DNA from: Clavibacter nebraskensis NCPPB 2581
Lineage (GTDB): Bacteria; Actinomycetota; Actinomycetes; Actinomycetales; Microbacteriaceae
DNA length: 64,000 nt
Direction of reading: 5' to 3'
Assembly: GCF_000355695.1 (NCBI RefSeq)
Contig: NC_020891.1
Coordinates: forward strand, 310,001-374,000
The notes under the pieces are model-generated. The model ran no database searches and had not been told where the DNA came from. It was given only the letters and a program-made list of their open reading frames with translations. The translations under genes were made by a program, and so were the position numbers. Positions 1 through 8,325 of the stretch are shown in pieces. How positions within the stretch are numbered: position 1 is the first letter of the stretch; every line of letters starts with the position of its first letter.

Positions 1-187
1 GCTGGCCGACGGGCGATCCCGGCAGCACCACCGGCTCGGCGACGGCCGCGGGCGTGGCGGGATCCGCGGGCGACGCCGAGCACGCGCCCGTCAGGGCGGT
101 GACGGCGGCGATGGCGAGGGCGATCGCGGCGCGCGCGGGGCGGGGTCGGCGGGTGGGACGGGGTGGTCGGAGCGGTGACGTGGGCAT
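1..187 (-). CDS. Lipoprotein, N-terminal part only (cut by window edge)
   Basis: Only the first 62 codons are present; the gene continues beyond position 1. The start is an ATG at 187. The peptide has a basic n-region rich in Arg and Pro, a hydrophobic stretch (AIALAIAAVTALT) and a lipobox LTGAC, so it is probably exported, cleaved before Cys and lipidated. After the Cys comes a low-complexity Ala/Pro/Ser linker, as is common before a surface-exposed domain. The functional domain lies outside the window, so no function can be given. The lipobox and the lack of any competing reading make it a credible gene start. Confidence 0.6.
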   Translation of the reverse strand, partial: MPTSPLRPPRPTRRPRPARAAIALAIAAVTALTGACSASPADPATPAAVAEPVVLPGSPVGQ

Positions 188-280
188 GCGTCCATCCGAC
201 AGGAACGGGGCCGCCCGGGCGTCCCCCAGGAGGGGGAATCGTCCGGGCGACCCCGTTCGTCGTGTCGTACCGCGGTCGGA

Positions 281-1525
281 TCAGCCGCGCGGCTCGACCC
301 GGCTCTGGCCCGCGTCGCGGCCGGAGACGACGTTCGTGTCGATGTCGAACGCCTGGTCGCCCGCGCCGATCGTGTGCTCGAGGATCTGGTCGAAGGCCCA
401 GTTCTCCGGGATCTTGGCGCCGAGGTTCGCGCCCCAGCCGGTGGACATGTCGGCCACGTAGCTGAGCTCGGTGAGGTGCGCGGCGGCGAGGGTGCAGCAG
501 ACGCGGCGGCCCGCGTACACGCCCACGCGGTAGGCGCTGCCGCGGCGGCGGAGCTCGTCGTGGATGCCGCGGAAGTACGGCTCGATGTAGGTCTCGACCT
601 CGTCGCGCGTCGCGTCGAAGTCGACCGCGTAGTAGATGGGCGTTCCCGGCAGGAAGCCGAGGCGGCGGGCCGCGTCGTCGGCCCGGCCGGCGGCACGCAC
701 CCCGAGGCCGTACGAGAAGTACGTGGTGTTGGTGCCGCCCTCCTGGAAGATCGGGAAGACCTTGAGACCGCCCGCGAAGATGGCGTCGAGCTCGCCGTCC
801 TGGATGCGCTTGTCCAGCGGGTCGGGGATGTCCGAGTTCGTGAGGTAGCGCCCGACGATCGTGTAGCCGGCGTCCTTCAACGTCTTCGCGCGCGCGGCGG
901 TGATGACGGTGATGCCGTCGGCCGCGTTGCCCGGGCGGGTCGGGTCGCCGTTGCTCGCGAGCAGCGCGGCCCACGTGCGGTAGTCGCCGCGGCCCGTCTC
1001 GGGGAGGGCCACCGTGCGCTGGAACTGCGAGAGGCGCACGCCCTGCTTGGCGGAGAAGGTGCCGTCGACCGGCCCGTCCCACGTGCTCATGACCACGAGC
1101 GACGCCTGGAGCAGGTGCACGAGGTAGCCGGTGGTGTCGGCGGATCCCACGGTGAGGGTCGCCTGCTTCTGCAGGGTCCTGCGGGTGAGCGGCCCGAACA
1201 CGCCGTTGGCGGTGGCCTCGTCGATGCCCATCTCGAGCTGGAGGGCGTGGATGAGGGCTTTGTGCGAGTCGCTGGTCCACACGCCGTCGGTGGTGACGGC
1301 CGGGAAGCCGGTGCGGGCGCCGTAGCGCGCGACGAGCTGCTTCTGGATGTCGCGGACGACCGGGCGGCCGTTCGACGCGAGCGGGACCTCGGGGATCGGG
1401 GTCGCGGGGGTGGTCGCCTCGTCGGCGTGCGCGGGACCCGCGGCGACGAGGGCGACGGGGACGGCGGCGATCGCGCCCCCCAGGACGGAGCGTCGTGACA
1501 GGACGGTGCTTCGAGACTGGTTCAT
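281..1525 (-). CDS. Tat-exported DUF1906 (glycoside-hydrolase-like) protein with peptidoglycan-binding repeats
   Basis: A secreted protein of about 414 residues. The N-terminus has a twin-arginine motif (SRRSVLGG) followed by a hydrophobic core and an AHA-type cleavage site. Residues about 60-190 hold two peptidoglycan-binding-like repeats (GVFGPLTRRTLQKQ and DGTFSAKQGVRLSQFQ). The C-terminal half is a DUF1906 domain, a GH25-like TIM barrel, with segments such as GYTIVGRYLTN, IYYAVDFDATRDE and YRVGVYAGRR. DUF1906 proteins are thought to be cell-wall hydrolases, but the exact bond is unknown. I chose ATG 1525 over ATG 1540 because GGGAGG lies at the right spacing before 1525 and would fall inside the longer version. 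Confidence 0.85.
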   Translation of the reverse strand: MNQSRSTVLSRRSVLGGAIAAVPVALVAAGPAHADEATTPATPIPEVPLASNGRPVVRDIQKQLVARYGARTGFPAVTTDGVWTSDSHKALIHALQLEMGIDEATANGVFGPLTRRTLQKQATLTVGSADTTGYLVHLLQASLVVMSTWDGPVDGTFSAKQGVRLSQFQRTVALPETGRGDYRTWAALLASNGDPTRPGNAADGITVITAARAKTLKDAGYTIVGRYLTNSDIPDPLDKRIQDGELDAIFAGGLKVFPIFQEGGTNTTYFSYGLGVRAAGRADDAARRLGFLPGTPIYYAVDFDATRDEVETYIEPYFRGIHDELRRRGSAYRVGVYAGRRVCCTLAAAHLTELSYVADMSTGWGANLGAKIPENWAFDQILEHTIGAGDQAFDIDTNVVSGRDAGQSRVEPRG

Positions 1526-1751
1526 CGGTGTGCCTCCCATGCCGGACCACCGAGCAGGCCGGTCCGCAGGGCGGCACGGTCGTCCGGGGACGGCGGTCTG
1601 CGGTTGTCCGACGGCCTGATGGCGACGCGTTCTGCCGCCGGGCCGAGCGGGCGTGAAAGGTCACCGTACGTGACGCCGGTGCGCGGCGCCGCCCGGCATC
1701 CACAGGGGAGCCGGGCGGCGGGTGGTGCGACGTGGTGCGATGCGGCGGGCG

Positions 1752-2204
1752 TCAGCGGTCGGCGGGCGCGGATCCCGCGGGGCCGGTGGGTCCGTCGTCG
1801 CCCGCACCCCGGTCGCCCGGGCGCATGCGGTCGCGCGCGTGGTGCAGCGTGTCCGATGGGACGGGCGGCACCCCGCGGGAGAGCCGTGCGAGGCCGAGCC
1901 GGACGACGACCGCGGTCGCGATCCCGAACAGCGCCAGCGTGATGAGCGTCGCCGCCCACAGCGGCAGCGCGAGCAGCAGGAGCGCCACGATCACCGCGGC
2001 GAGGAGCCCCAGCGACACGAGCGCGAGCGCGACGCCCGCGCCCAGCAGGATGGCGCCCGAGCGGGCGGACCGGGCGCGCTCGCCGATCTCCCGCTTGGCG
2101 GAGTCGATCTCCGCGCGCACCGCGCGGAGCAGGGGGTCGATGGCCTTCTGGGCGAAGGACCCGCCCAGCCAACCGCCGCGGGAGGAGCTGTCGTCGTCGA
2201 TCAT
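1752..2204 (-). CDS. Holin-superfamily-like (DUF1469 type) membrane protein
   Basis: A protein of 150 residues with a charged amphipathic N-terminal half (residues about 20-50, rich in Arg, Glu and Ala), two adjacent hydrophobic helices at about 50-105, and a Pro/Gly/Asp-rich tail. This is the layout of the actinobacterial holin-like family (Phage_holin_3_6), which in chromosomes is an envelope protein of unknown role rather than a phage holin. It lies downstream of the Asp23/AmaP operon on the same strand, but a terminator-like hairpin at 2241-2283 separates them. No phage genes are nearby. Confidence 0.7.
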   Translation of the reverse strand: MIDDDSSSRGGWLGGSFAQKAIDPLLRAVRAEIDSAKREIGERARSARSGAILLGAGVALALVSLGLLAAVIVALLLLALPLWAATLITLALFGIATAVVVRLGLARLSRGVPPVPSDTLHHARDRMRPGDRGAGDDGPTGPAGSAPADR

Positions 2205-2240
2205 GGTGCGTCTCTTCTCTCGTGCAGGGGGCGGCCAGAC

Positions 2241-2283
2241 GACCGCCCCGGCCCGGATCGCGGGGATCCGGACCGGGGCGGTC
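2241..2283 (-). terminator. GC-rich hairpin ending the Asp23/AmaP operon
   Basis: Inverted repeat: GACCGCCCCGG-CCCGGAT pairs with ATCCGG-A-CCGGGGCGGTC, with a 7-base loop. It lies just after the stop of the AmaP-like gene. There is no clear T-tract, which is usual for high-GC actinobacteria. Confidence 0.55.
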
Positions 2284-2292
2284 GCGGGTGGA

Positions 2293-2898
2293 TCAGGCCA
2301 GGCGCGTCTCGCTCGACATGCTCGAGCGGAGGCCGCCGGTGATCTGGATGACGACCGGCACCTCGGTGCCGAGGACGGCGTCGAGCCGGGTCACGGCCTC
2401 GTCGACCGTGCGGCGGACCGCGACGGGCGAGACGCCGCGGCGGGCGACCGCGGTGACCCGCAGCGTGGTGGCGCGCGCCACCTCGAACGCCGTGACGTCG
2501 ACGGACACGATCGCGGAGTCGCCGCGGAGCGCGTCCCCGAGCAGCTGCTCGGCGACCTTCGCGTCGATGACGACGGATCCGCCCGTGGGCGTCCCGGCGT
2601 CGCGACCGCCCTCGAGGCGCACGAGCGTCCCGGTGCGGCCGTGCCCCTGACGGAGCGCGAACCAGGCGAGGACCACGATGAGGACGAGCGCCGCGAGGGC
2701 GACGACCCAGAGGATCCACGGCTGCCCGCCGGAGAGCGCGTCCCCGACCGGCTGCTTCGCGTCGGACGCCGCGCCGGAGACCGTGGACTGCACGTCGGGC
2801 AGGAGGCTGCCGGCGCCGAGCGCGACGCCCGCGGCGATCAGGACGAGCCCGACCACGATGACGAGGAGGCGGTTCAGCGCCCTGTTCGTGCTGGTCAT
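2293..2898 (-). CDS. amaP: AmaP-like alkaline-shock membrane-anchor protein
   Basis: A protein of 201 residues that begins MTSTNRALNRLL, then has a TM helix (residues about 10-30), an extracytoplasmic loop, a second TM helix (about 60-80), and a cytoplasmic domain with the alternating pattern of Asp23 partner proteins. In Staphylococcus, AmaP anchors Asp23 to the membrane; the same role is inferred here from the N-terminal motif and the operon. The start at 2898 gives an ATGA overlap with the upstream gene. A longer open frame exists upstream but is antisense-like Arg-rich sequence covering that gene. It is the last gene before the hairpin at 2241-2283. Confidence 0.7.
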   Translation of the reverse strand: MTSTNRALNRLLVIVVGLVLIAAGVALGAGSLLPDVQSTVSGAASDAKQPVGDALSGGQPWILWVVALAALVLIVVLAWFALRQGHGRTGTLVRLEGGRDAGTPTGGSVVIDAKVAEQLLGDALRGDSAIVSVDVTAFEVARATTLRVTAVARRGVSPVAVRRTVDEAVTRLDAVLGTEVPVVIQITGGLRSSMSSETRLA

Positions 2899-3473
2899 GA
2901 GCCCACCTTCCCGTCCTTCGCGAGCGTCACCTTGGCGGTGAGCTTCGGCGTGTAGCCGTAGCCGTCGAGCTCGGCCCGGACGGCCTGCTCGATGGTGGCC
3001 TTGTCCGGCGTGTATCCCGTGGAGGGGGTGAGCCGGACGAGCACCTGGCGCTTCGAGACGGAGACGTCGACCTGGTCGGGCGACACCTCGCCCGCGTAGC
3101 TGGCGGTGAGGGCGATGGAGCGGGCGATGACGCGGTCGTCGACGACGGCCGCGGTGCGGCCGAGGCTCGCGCCCCGGCGGCCGCGGCTGCCGGGCTTGAT
3201 GCCCACGATCACCAGGATGATCCCGACGATCGCGACCACGACGCCGATGGCGACGAGCGCCCCGGCCGGGGCGGACGCGGCGTCGAGCGTCGCCGACGCG
3301 AGGTCGGCGGGCGCGAGCAGCAGCGGCGCGGTGCCGACGGCCGCGAGGATCGACTCGGTGCCGAGCCACGCGAGCACGAGGATCAGCAGCACGGCGAGCG
3401 TGATGGCGATCCCGGCGCGCGACGAGTGCGTCTCCCGCCGCACGAGGCGGCGGTAGGTGCTGTCGGTGCTCAT
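2895..3473 (-). CDS. DUF6286-type membrane protein of the Asp23 operon
   Basis: A protein of 192 residues with a basic N-terminus, a TM helix at about 20-45, an Ala-rich loop, a second TM helix at about 90-115 (VAIVGIILVIVGI), then a soluble C-terminal domain of about 75 residues resembling a small alpha/beta Asp23-like fold (QVDVSVSKRQVLVRLTP). It overlaps the next gene (ATGA) and the previous gene by 4 bases, so it is very likely translationally coupled in the envelope-stress operon. The biochemical role is unknown; it may be a further membrane partner of Asp23. Confidence 0.65.
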   Translation of the reverse strand: MSTDSTYRRLVRRETHSSRAGIAITLAVLLILVLAWLGTESILAAVGTAPLLLAPADLASATLDAASAPAGALVAIGVVVAIVGIILVIVGIKPGSRGRRGASLGRTAAVVDDRVIARSIALTASYAGEVSPDQVDVSVSKRQVLVRLTPSTGYTPDKATIEQAVRAELDGYGYTPKLTAKVTLAKDGKVGS

Positions 3474-3844
3474 GAGACCCTCCGGCGTTCCTGGATGCGG
3501 GCGCCCGTTATCCGGAGGTCGACCCGGCCCACGGTGGATCCCGTGAGGCCGAGCACGCGCTCGCGGACCTGGGTCTGCGCGGCGGTGAGGCGCTCCACCA
3601 GCGACCCCTCGCGGACCGGGCGGTCCGAGAGCGCGGGGACGCGGATGGGGGTGCGCGCCTCGACGGTGAGCTTGCCGCCCGCGTCCGTCAGCGTGACGGT
3701 GACGTCCGACGCGGGCACCTCGAGGGCGTCCGCGGTGACGGCGGAGATCACGCGGCGCACGGCGCGCGATGTGATCGTGGTGCGGCCGCGGGTCGTCTGC
3801 GACGCGGTGCCGGGCGTGCCGGGGGCTGCGATCGCGGAGCTCAC
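3470..3844 (-). CDS. Small Asp23/Gls24-like protein
   Basis: A soluble protein of 124 residues with no signal peptide or TM segment. The stretch GRTTITSRAVRRVISAVTAD followed by a valine-rich strand (DVTVTLTDAGGKLTVEARTP) resembles the Asp23 core, in which a helix is followed by strands, but it is diverged from the clear family member at 4026-4469. It overlaps both neighbours by 4 bases. Actinobacterial Asp23 operons often carry such a second, degenerate member. The function is inferred from context only. Confidence 0.6.
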   Translation of the reverse strand: MSSAIAAPGTPGTASQTTRGRTTITSRAVRRVISAVTADALEVPASDVTVTLTDAGGKLTVEARTPIRVPALSDRPVREGSLVERLTAAQTQVRERVLGLTGSTVGRVDLRITGARIQERRRVS

Positions 3845-4029
3845 GACGACCGGCGCCCGCGGAGGGCGTCGGCGAGGCCGCGGACGTCCAGCTTGCCCTC
3901 GAGGACGCGGCCGACGCCGAAGCCGACGGCCATGAAGATCAGGACGAGCAGGAAGCCGCCGAAGCCGAAGGCGAGCCCGGAGAGCGCGAGGACCGCGCCG
4001 ACGAGGAGGCCCGTGACGGTGGGGGTCAC
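3841..4029 (-). CDS. Small DUF2273-like membrane protein
   Basis: A peptide of 62 residues with two hydrophobic helices (about 5-22 and 24-42) and a short basic cytoplasmic tail ending RGRRSS. DUF2273 proteins are small membrane proteins that accompany Asp23 and AmaP and are thought to help anchor the complex. It overlaps the genes on both sides by 4 bases, which supports it as a real coding region despite its size. Confidence 0.65.
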   Translation of the reverse strand: MTPTVTGLLVGAVLALSGLAFGFGGFLLVLIFMAVGFGVGRVLEGKLDVRGLADALRGRRSS

Positions 4030-4469
4030 TGGACGCGCTTCTCGGCCGCGTCGTCGTCGGACGACGTGGAGGAGGGGAGGTTCACGTCGGTGATGGTGAC
4101 GTTGACCTCGGTGACCTCCATGCCGACGACCTGGTCGATGGCGTCGGTGATGGCGGAGCGCACGTCGTCGGCGACCTGCTGCAGGTCGACCGGGTACTCG
4201 GCGATGAGCGTGACGTCGACGGCGACCTGGGTCTCGCCGACCTCGACGGAGATGCCCTGGCCGCGGTCCTGCTGGCCGATGACGTTGCGGATCGCGCCGA
4301 CGGCACGGGCCGCGCCGTTGCCGAGGTCGTGCACGCCGCGGACCTGGCGGGCCGCGATGCCGGCGACCTTCTCGATCACGCCGTCGGCGATGGTGTTCTT
4401 GCCGCCGGTGGTGCCGGTGCCGGTGCCGGTGACGCCGGTGGACGCGGACGTGGGGGTGATGCTCGACAT
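4026..4469 (-). CDS. asp23: Asp23/Gls24 family envelope stress protein
   Basis: A protein of 147 residues and the first gene of the envelope operon. It has a Thr/Gly-rich N-terminal linker (about 1-30), then the Asp23 core: NTIADGVIEKVAGIAARQV, VHDLGNGAARAVG, a beta strand with VEVGETQVAVDVTLIAEYPV, and a terminal TEVNVTITDV strand, followed by an acidic tail. ATG 4469 was chosen because GAGAGAGA lies just upstream. The core is nearly identical to the protein at 40127-40573, which points to a gene duplication. It is expected to form a membrane-proximal polymer through AmaP. Confidence 0.9.
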   Translation of the reverse strand: MSSITPTSASTGVTGTGTGTTGGKNTIADGVIEKVAGIAARQVRGVHDLGNGAARAVGAIRNVIGQQDRGQGISVEVGETQVAVDVTLIAEYPVDLQQVADDVRSAITDAIDQVVGMEVTEVNVTITDVNLPSSTSSDDDAAEKRVQ

Positions 4470-4674
4470 GGTGTCTCTCTCTCGTGGTGGTCGGACGGTG
4501 ATGGTGGTGCAGCTGCGGGACGCGGATCGGAGGGTGCCTCGCGATGCCGCCTCGTCATTCAGACGCATGGACCGGATGGTTCGGCACGCGGTTCAGGCGA
4601 CTCCCAGGGAGGGCGCTCGCCGCTTCGCCTGTCGGACACGGCCGGGGGCGGGAGCGGATAGCGCCCCACGCCCG

Positions 4675-5856
4675 TCAGCCGCGCAGCGTCGCGCTCGGCA
4701 GCTCGCCGAAGCGCTCCGCATAGGAGGCGGCGAACCGTCCGAGGTGGCCGAAGCCCCACTGCTCGGCGACCGCCCGCACGGTGGTCGTGGTGGGCGAGGC
4801 GTCGCGCAGCTCGGCACGGACGCGGTCGAGCCGGATCCCGCGGAGCAGCGCGCTCGGGGTCGTGTCCTCGTGGCGCCGCACGGCGAGCTGGAGCACGCGC
4901 GTGCTGATGCCCGCCGCCCGGGCGGCATCGGCCGGCGTGATGGGCCGGTCGGCGTGGTGGTGCAGGTACTCGATGGCGGCGCGGACGGCGCTCATGCGCG
5001 GCGCCCGCATCTCGGCGCTGAAGGGCACGTCGTGCCACGGGAACAGCTGGAGGGTGGCGCGCGCGACGAGCAGGCCCGCCTGCATCCGCAGCAGCGGGCT
5101 CGACGCGGCGTCCTGCAGCACGGGGCTCGCCTCGCCGACCGCGCGGCGCCAGGCGGAGGTCTGCTCGGGCGACGGCGCACGGGTGTGGTCGAAGACGAGC
5201 GGGCGCGAGCGGCCGTCGTGCAGCTCGGCGGCGGTCTCCTCGAGGAAGGCCGCGTCGATGTGCACGAGGTTCTGCACCGCGGGCCCCGAGCGGAAGCTGA
5301 ACGACCGGCCGGAGGGCAGGAGGAACGGGCGGGTGCCGCTCGAGCGCACCTCGTGCGAGCCGACGTCGACGGCGCCGGATCCCTCGCGCCACCAGGCGAC
5401 GACGTAGTCGGGAAGCATGGGCAGCCGGCCCCAGTGCTCGGCGGGGAAGACCGACGAGCGGAGCGTCACGTTCTCGTCGCCGACGAACGAGTACCGGTAC
5501 GAGAAGTCGCCCGGGCCCTTCGCGGCGCGGAAGTCGGTGCCCGGGTACAGGGCGGTGTAGCGCGCGACGGCCTCGTCGAGGTCGGTGCCGGCCATGTGGC
5601 CGCGGCGGAGCGCGGGCGCCGGGGCCTCGGCGGCCCAATCGGCGAGATCCGCGGCCCGGCCGTCGGAGGCCGCACCGCCCTCGTGGGGCGCGATGGTGTC
5701 GACGGTCGCGTCGCCGTCGTGCGGGCGCGTGCGGGGTGCGAGCCGGGGCGTGCCCGGCAGCCCGGCACCGCCGGCCCGCTCGGGGTCGAGCGCGGGCAGC
5801 GCGTGCAGGGGGGACGCGGCGCGGTGGCGCCCGTCGGGCGCGGATGCGGTGCTCAT
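4675..5856 (-). CDS. AraC-family transcriptional regulator
   Basis: A regulator of 393 residues. The middle part (about 90-230, for example DFRAAKGPGDFSYRYSFVGD) matches the AraC_binding_2 sensor-like domain. The last 100 residues hold the paired HTH: first helix set around ITPADAARAAGISTRVLQLA, second around VRAVAEQWGFGHLGRFAASY. ATG 5856 was picked because GGAGG lies 5 bases upstream. The N-terminal 90 residues are Ala/Pro-rich and unmatched. It is monocistronic, with no obvious target next to it; the ferritin-like gene at 6017 is the nearest same-strand neighbour. Confidence 0.85.
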   Translation of the reverse strand: MSTASAPDGRHRAASPLHALPALDPERAGGAGLPGTPRLAPRTRPHDGDATVDTIAPHEGGAASDGRAADLADWAAEAPAPALRRGHMAGTDLDEAVARYTALYPGTDFRAAKGPGDFSYRYSFVGDENVTLRSSVFPAEHWGRLPMLPDYVVAWWREGSGAVDVGSHEVRSSGTRPFLLPSGRSFSFRSGPAVQNLVHIDAAFLEETAAELHDGRSRPLVFDHTRAPSPEQTSAWRRAVGEASPVLQDAASSPLLRMQAGLLVARATLQLFPWHDVPFSAEMRAPRMSAVRAAIEYLHHHADRPITPADAARAAGISTRVLQLAVRRHEDTTPSALLRGIRLDRVRAELRDASPTTTTVRAVAEQWGFGHLGRFAASYAERFGELPSATLRG

Positions 5857-6016
5857 GGATCCTCCGTCCTGCGCGACCGGGATCCGATCGCGTGTCATGG
5901 AGTGGACGTTCGGGGCGGCGTGTTCGTCACGCTCAGGAGGGCGGATCCTCGTCCGGCGCCGGCCCGGACGGGCCCGGCCGGGACGCCTCCGCGGCGCCCC
6001 GACCCGCCCGCTGCCG

Positions 6017-6958
6017 CTAGTTCGCGGCGCTCGTGGTGATGCTGCCGTTGACGCCGGCGGGGTAGAACCCGCCACGGGTCACGGCCTTGCTGTTCAGGTA
6101 CACGATGTTGAGGACCTGGCCGGTCGTGCGGCTGAACGCGATGCCGTTCGCGTCGGTCGGCACGAGGTTCGCGCCGCCCGAGACCGTGATGCCCTGGTCG
6201 AGGTCCGTGGACCCGTCGAGCGAGTCGCGCGCGTTCGAGATCGCGTTGGCGGGTGCCGCCAGGCCGCGGGCGAACAGCTGCGAGCGGATGATGCCCGCGT
6301 GGTACGCCTCGACCGCGAGGATCCCGGCGGCCGCCTCGAGGTACGTCGTGTTCGTGATGAGCGGCGCGGCGCCCTTGTACGCGGTCACTCCGACGTCCTC
6401 GAAGATGAAGGAGGCCAGCAGGAAGTTCTCCTGGTTCGCGAATGCGTCGAAGGCCTGGGTGCCGCTGATGAGGCCGGCGGCGCGGGCCGCGGACGTGAAC
6501 GCGGCGTCCAGGTCGATCGCCGGGCGCGCGACCCGCGCGGAGCCGAGGGCGGCGCGGAGGAACTTGACGTGCGCCTTCTCGTCCTGCGCGATCTCGTACG
6601 CGTACTGGCGGATCGCGTAGTCCTGGAACTGGACCGCGCGGCCGCCCGTGACGGCGCCCAGGGTTCCGACGCCCGTGGTGTCGTTCGGGACGAGGCCGTT
6701 GCCGGTCACGGCGCGGAGGTAGAACTCGGCCTCCAGGTACTCGAGGTTGAGCGCGAAGTTGAGGACGGCGGCGTCTGTGACGGCGCCCGCGTCGGCCTCG
6801 GCCTGGGCGTCGGCCGCCTGGGCGCCCGTCGCGGGGATGAGGGCCGCGGCGCCGACGCCGAGACCGGCGACGCCGGCCGCGCTGAAGAAGCGGCGACGGT
6901 CGAGCGGCGACTGCGCGCTCCGGTCGATGGCCTGGGTGATGAACTTCCTGTCGAACAT
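6017..6958 (-). CDS. Tat-exported ferritin-like domain protein
   Basis: A protein of 313 residues. A twin-arginine signal is seen near the N-terminus ([20 protein letters not shown], cleavage after AQA). The mature part is a long four-helix ferritin-like domain (Ferritin_2 / desiccation-related PCC13-62 type) with ligand-like clusters such as [26 protein letters not shown] and [12 protein letters not shown], that is paired E..E/H motifs. Whether it binds metal or acts in stress protection is not known. ATG 6958 precedes the RR motif at a normal distance. The gene is preceded by about 200 bases of non-coding DNA before the divergent radical SAM gene. Confidence 0.8.
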   Translation of the reverse strand: MFDRKFITQAIDRSAQSPLDRRRFFSAAGVAGLGVGAAALIPATGAQAADAQAEADAGAVTDAAVLNFALNLEYLEAEFYLRAVTGNGLVPNDTTGVGTLGAVTGGRAVQFQDYAIRQYAYEIAQDEKAHVKFLRAALGSARVARPAIDLDAAFTSAARAAGLISGTQAFDAFANQENFLLASFIFEDVGVTAYKGAAPLITNTTYLEAAAGILAVEAYHAGIIRSQLFARGLAAPANAISNARDSLDGSTDLDQGITVSGGANLVPTDANGIAFSRTTGQVLNIVYLNSKAVTRGGFYPAGVNGSITTSAAN

Positions 6959-7156
6959 GTGCACGCTCCGAGGAGGTCGGCGGTGCGCATGGCTCGTCCA
7001 TGGGCATCCGCGCTGCCCACGATCCGCCCGTATCGGCTTGTGCACAATGCCTTAGCCCCCAGATGGTGCTGGGATCCGGTCCGGAGCTACCGGTATGCGG
7101 GTCCAGGTCCCGCGTCCGGGGGTCGTGATGTCGGGGGGCGCGCGTAGAACGGACAC

Positions 7157-8251
7157 GTGACCGAACCCGCCCTCGTCGCCGACCCGAAGCCGCGCCGCGC
7201 GCTGCTCGACATCACCCGCATCTACGCGGAGCCGGCCGCCCTGGAGCTGCCGCGCGGGCAGGAGATCGTGGGCGCGTGGCCGGACGCCACCATCGTCGAG
7301 GTCGCCTCGCACTGGCAGATCCCCGAGGTCCATGGCGACGAGGCGAACGTCGCGCGCTGGGTGCGCATCAAGACGGAGGCGCTCGTCGTGGGCGTCAAGA
7401 AGTCGCTCGTCACCAGGCCCAACGGCCGCTCGGCCGACTTCATCGCGCCGTCCACCGCCAACGGCTGCGCCATGGCCTGCGCGTACTGCTACGTGCCGCG
7501 GCGCAAGGGGTACAGCAACCCCATCACGGTGTTCGCGAACATCGAGCAGATCCAGCGCCACGGCGCCCGCCACATCGCCAAGCAGGGGCCCAAGGTCGAG
7601 CCCAACCAGTGCGACCCCGAGGCGTGGGTCTACGACATCGGCGAGAACAGCGACTGCTCGGCCGACGCGCGCGTCAGCGAGAACGTGCGCGACCTCGTCG
7701 AGCTGTTCCGCATGTCGCCCACCGCCACGGCGTCCTTCGCCACCAATCACGTCAACCGCGAGATGCTCCAGTGGGATCCGATGGGCCGCACGCGCGTCCG
7801 CTTCTCGCTCATGCCGGAGGCCGTCGCCCGCGTCACCGACATCCGCACGTCGCCCATCCCGGAGCGCATCGCCGCCATCGACGACTTCGTCGAGGCCGGC
7901 TACGAGGTGCACCTCAACTTCTCGCCCGTCATCCTCACGCCGGGCTGGCGCTCCGAGTGGGAGCAGCTGCTCCGCACGCTCGACGACACCCTCGCGCCCG
8001 CCACCAAGGCGCAGCTCGCCGCCGAGGTCATCATGCTCACGCACAACGAGCAGCTCCACGAGGTCAACATGGGCTGGCACCCGAATGCCGAGGAGCTCAT
8101 CTGGCAGCCGGGCATGCAGGAGCGCAAGGTCAGCGAGAACGGCGCGATCAACGTGCGCTACCGCCGGGGCCTCAAGGGCGATGCGGTGGCCGAGTTCACG
8201 GCCCTCGTCCGCCGGATCATGCCGTACTGCCGCATCCGCTACGCGTTCTGA
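7157..8251 (+). CDS. Spore-photoproduct-lyase-family radical SAM protein
   Basis: A protein of 364 residues with a GTG start at 7157. The cluster CAMACAYC at about residue 104 is the CxxxCxxC motif that holds a 4Fe-4S cluster for S-adenosylmethionine cleavage. The protein aligns in layout with the spore photoproduct lyase family (DFIAPSTANGC, YCYVPRRKGYSNP, EVIMLTHN). In spore formers this family repairs the spore photoproduct. No sporulation genes are present here, and the family also occurs in non-sporulating actinobacteria, so the substrate may differ. It stands alone, divergent from the ferritin-like gene, and ends at a hairpin. Confidence 0.85.
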   Translation: MTEPALVADPKPRRALLDITRIYAEPAALELPRGQEIVGAWPDATIVEVASHWQIPEVHGDEANVARWVRIKTEALVVGVKKSLVTRPNGRSADFIAPSTANGCAMACAYCYVPRRKGYSNPITVFANIEQIQRHGARHIAKQGPKVEPNQCDPEAWVYDIGENSDCSADARVSENVRDLVELFRMSPTATASFATNHVNREMLQWDPMGRTRVRFSLMPEAVARVTDIRTSPIPERIAAIDDFVEAGYEVHLNFSPVILTPGWRSEWEQLLRTLDDTLAPATKAQLAAEVIMLTHNEQLHEVNMGWHPNAEELIWQPGMQERKVSENGAINVRYRRGLKGDAVAEFTALVRRIMPYCRIRYAF

Positions 8252-8283
8252 GGGGGGGGCGGCGGCGGCCCGGACAGCACGAC

Positions 8284-8307
8284 GCGGGGCGCCCGGAGGC
8301 ACCCCGC
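8284..8307. terminator. Hairpin between convergent genes
   Basis: GCGGGGCGCC and GGCACCCCGC form a 10-bp stem with one mismatch around a CGGA loop. It sits between the stop of the radical SAM gene (+) and the stop of the membrane-protein gene at 8326 (-), so it could serve both. Confidence 0.45.
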
Positions 8308-8325
8308 CGTCGCGACGCGTCGCTT

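Noticed and set aside
1752-2204. Prophage remnant because of the holin-like protein
   Set aside because: No other phage genes (capsid, integrase, endolysin) are nearby, and this family is commonly a chromosomal envelope protein. The DUF1906 protein at 281 is Tat-exported and is not an obvious phage lysin.
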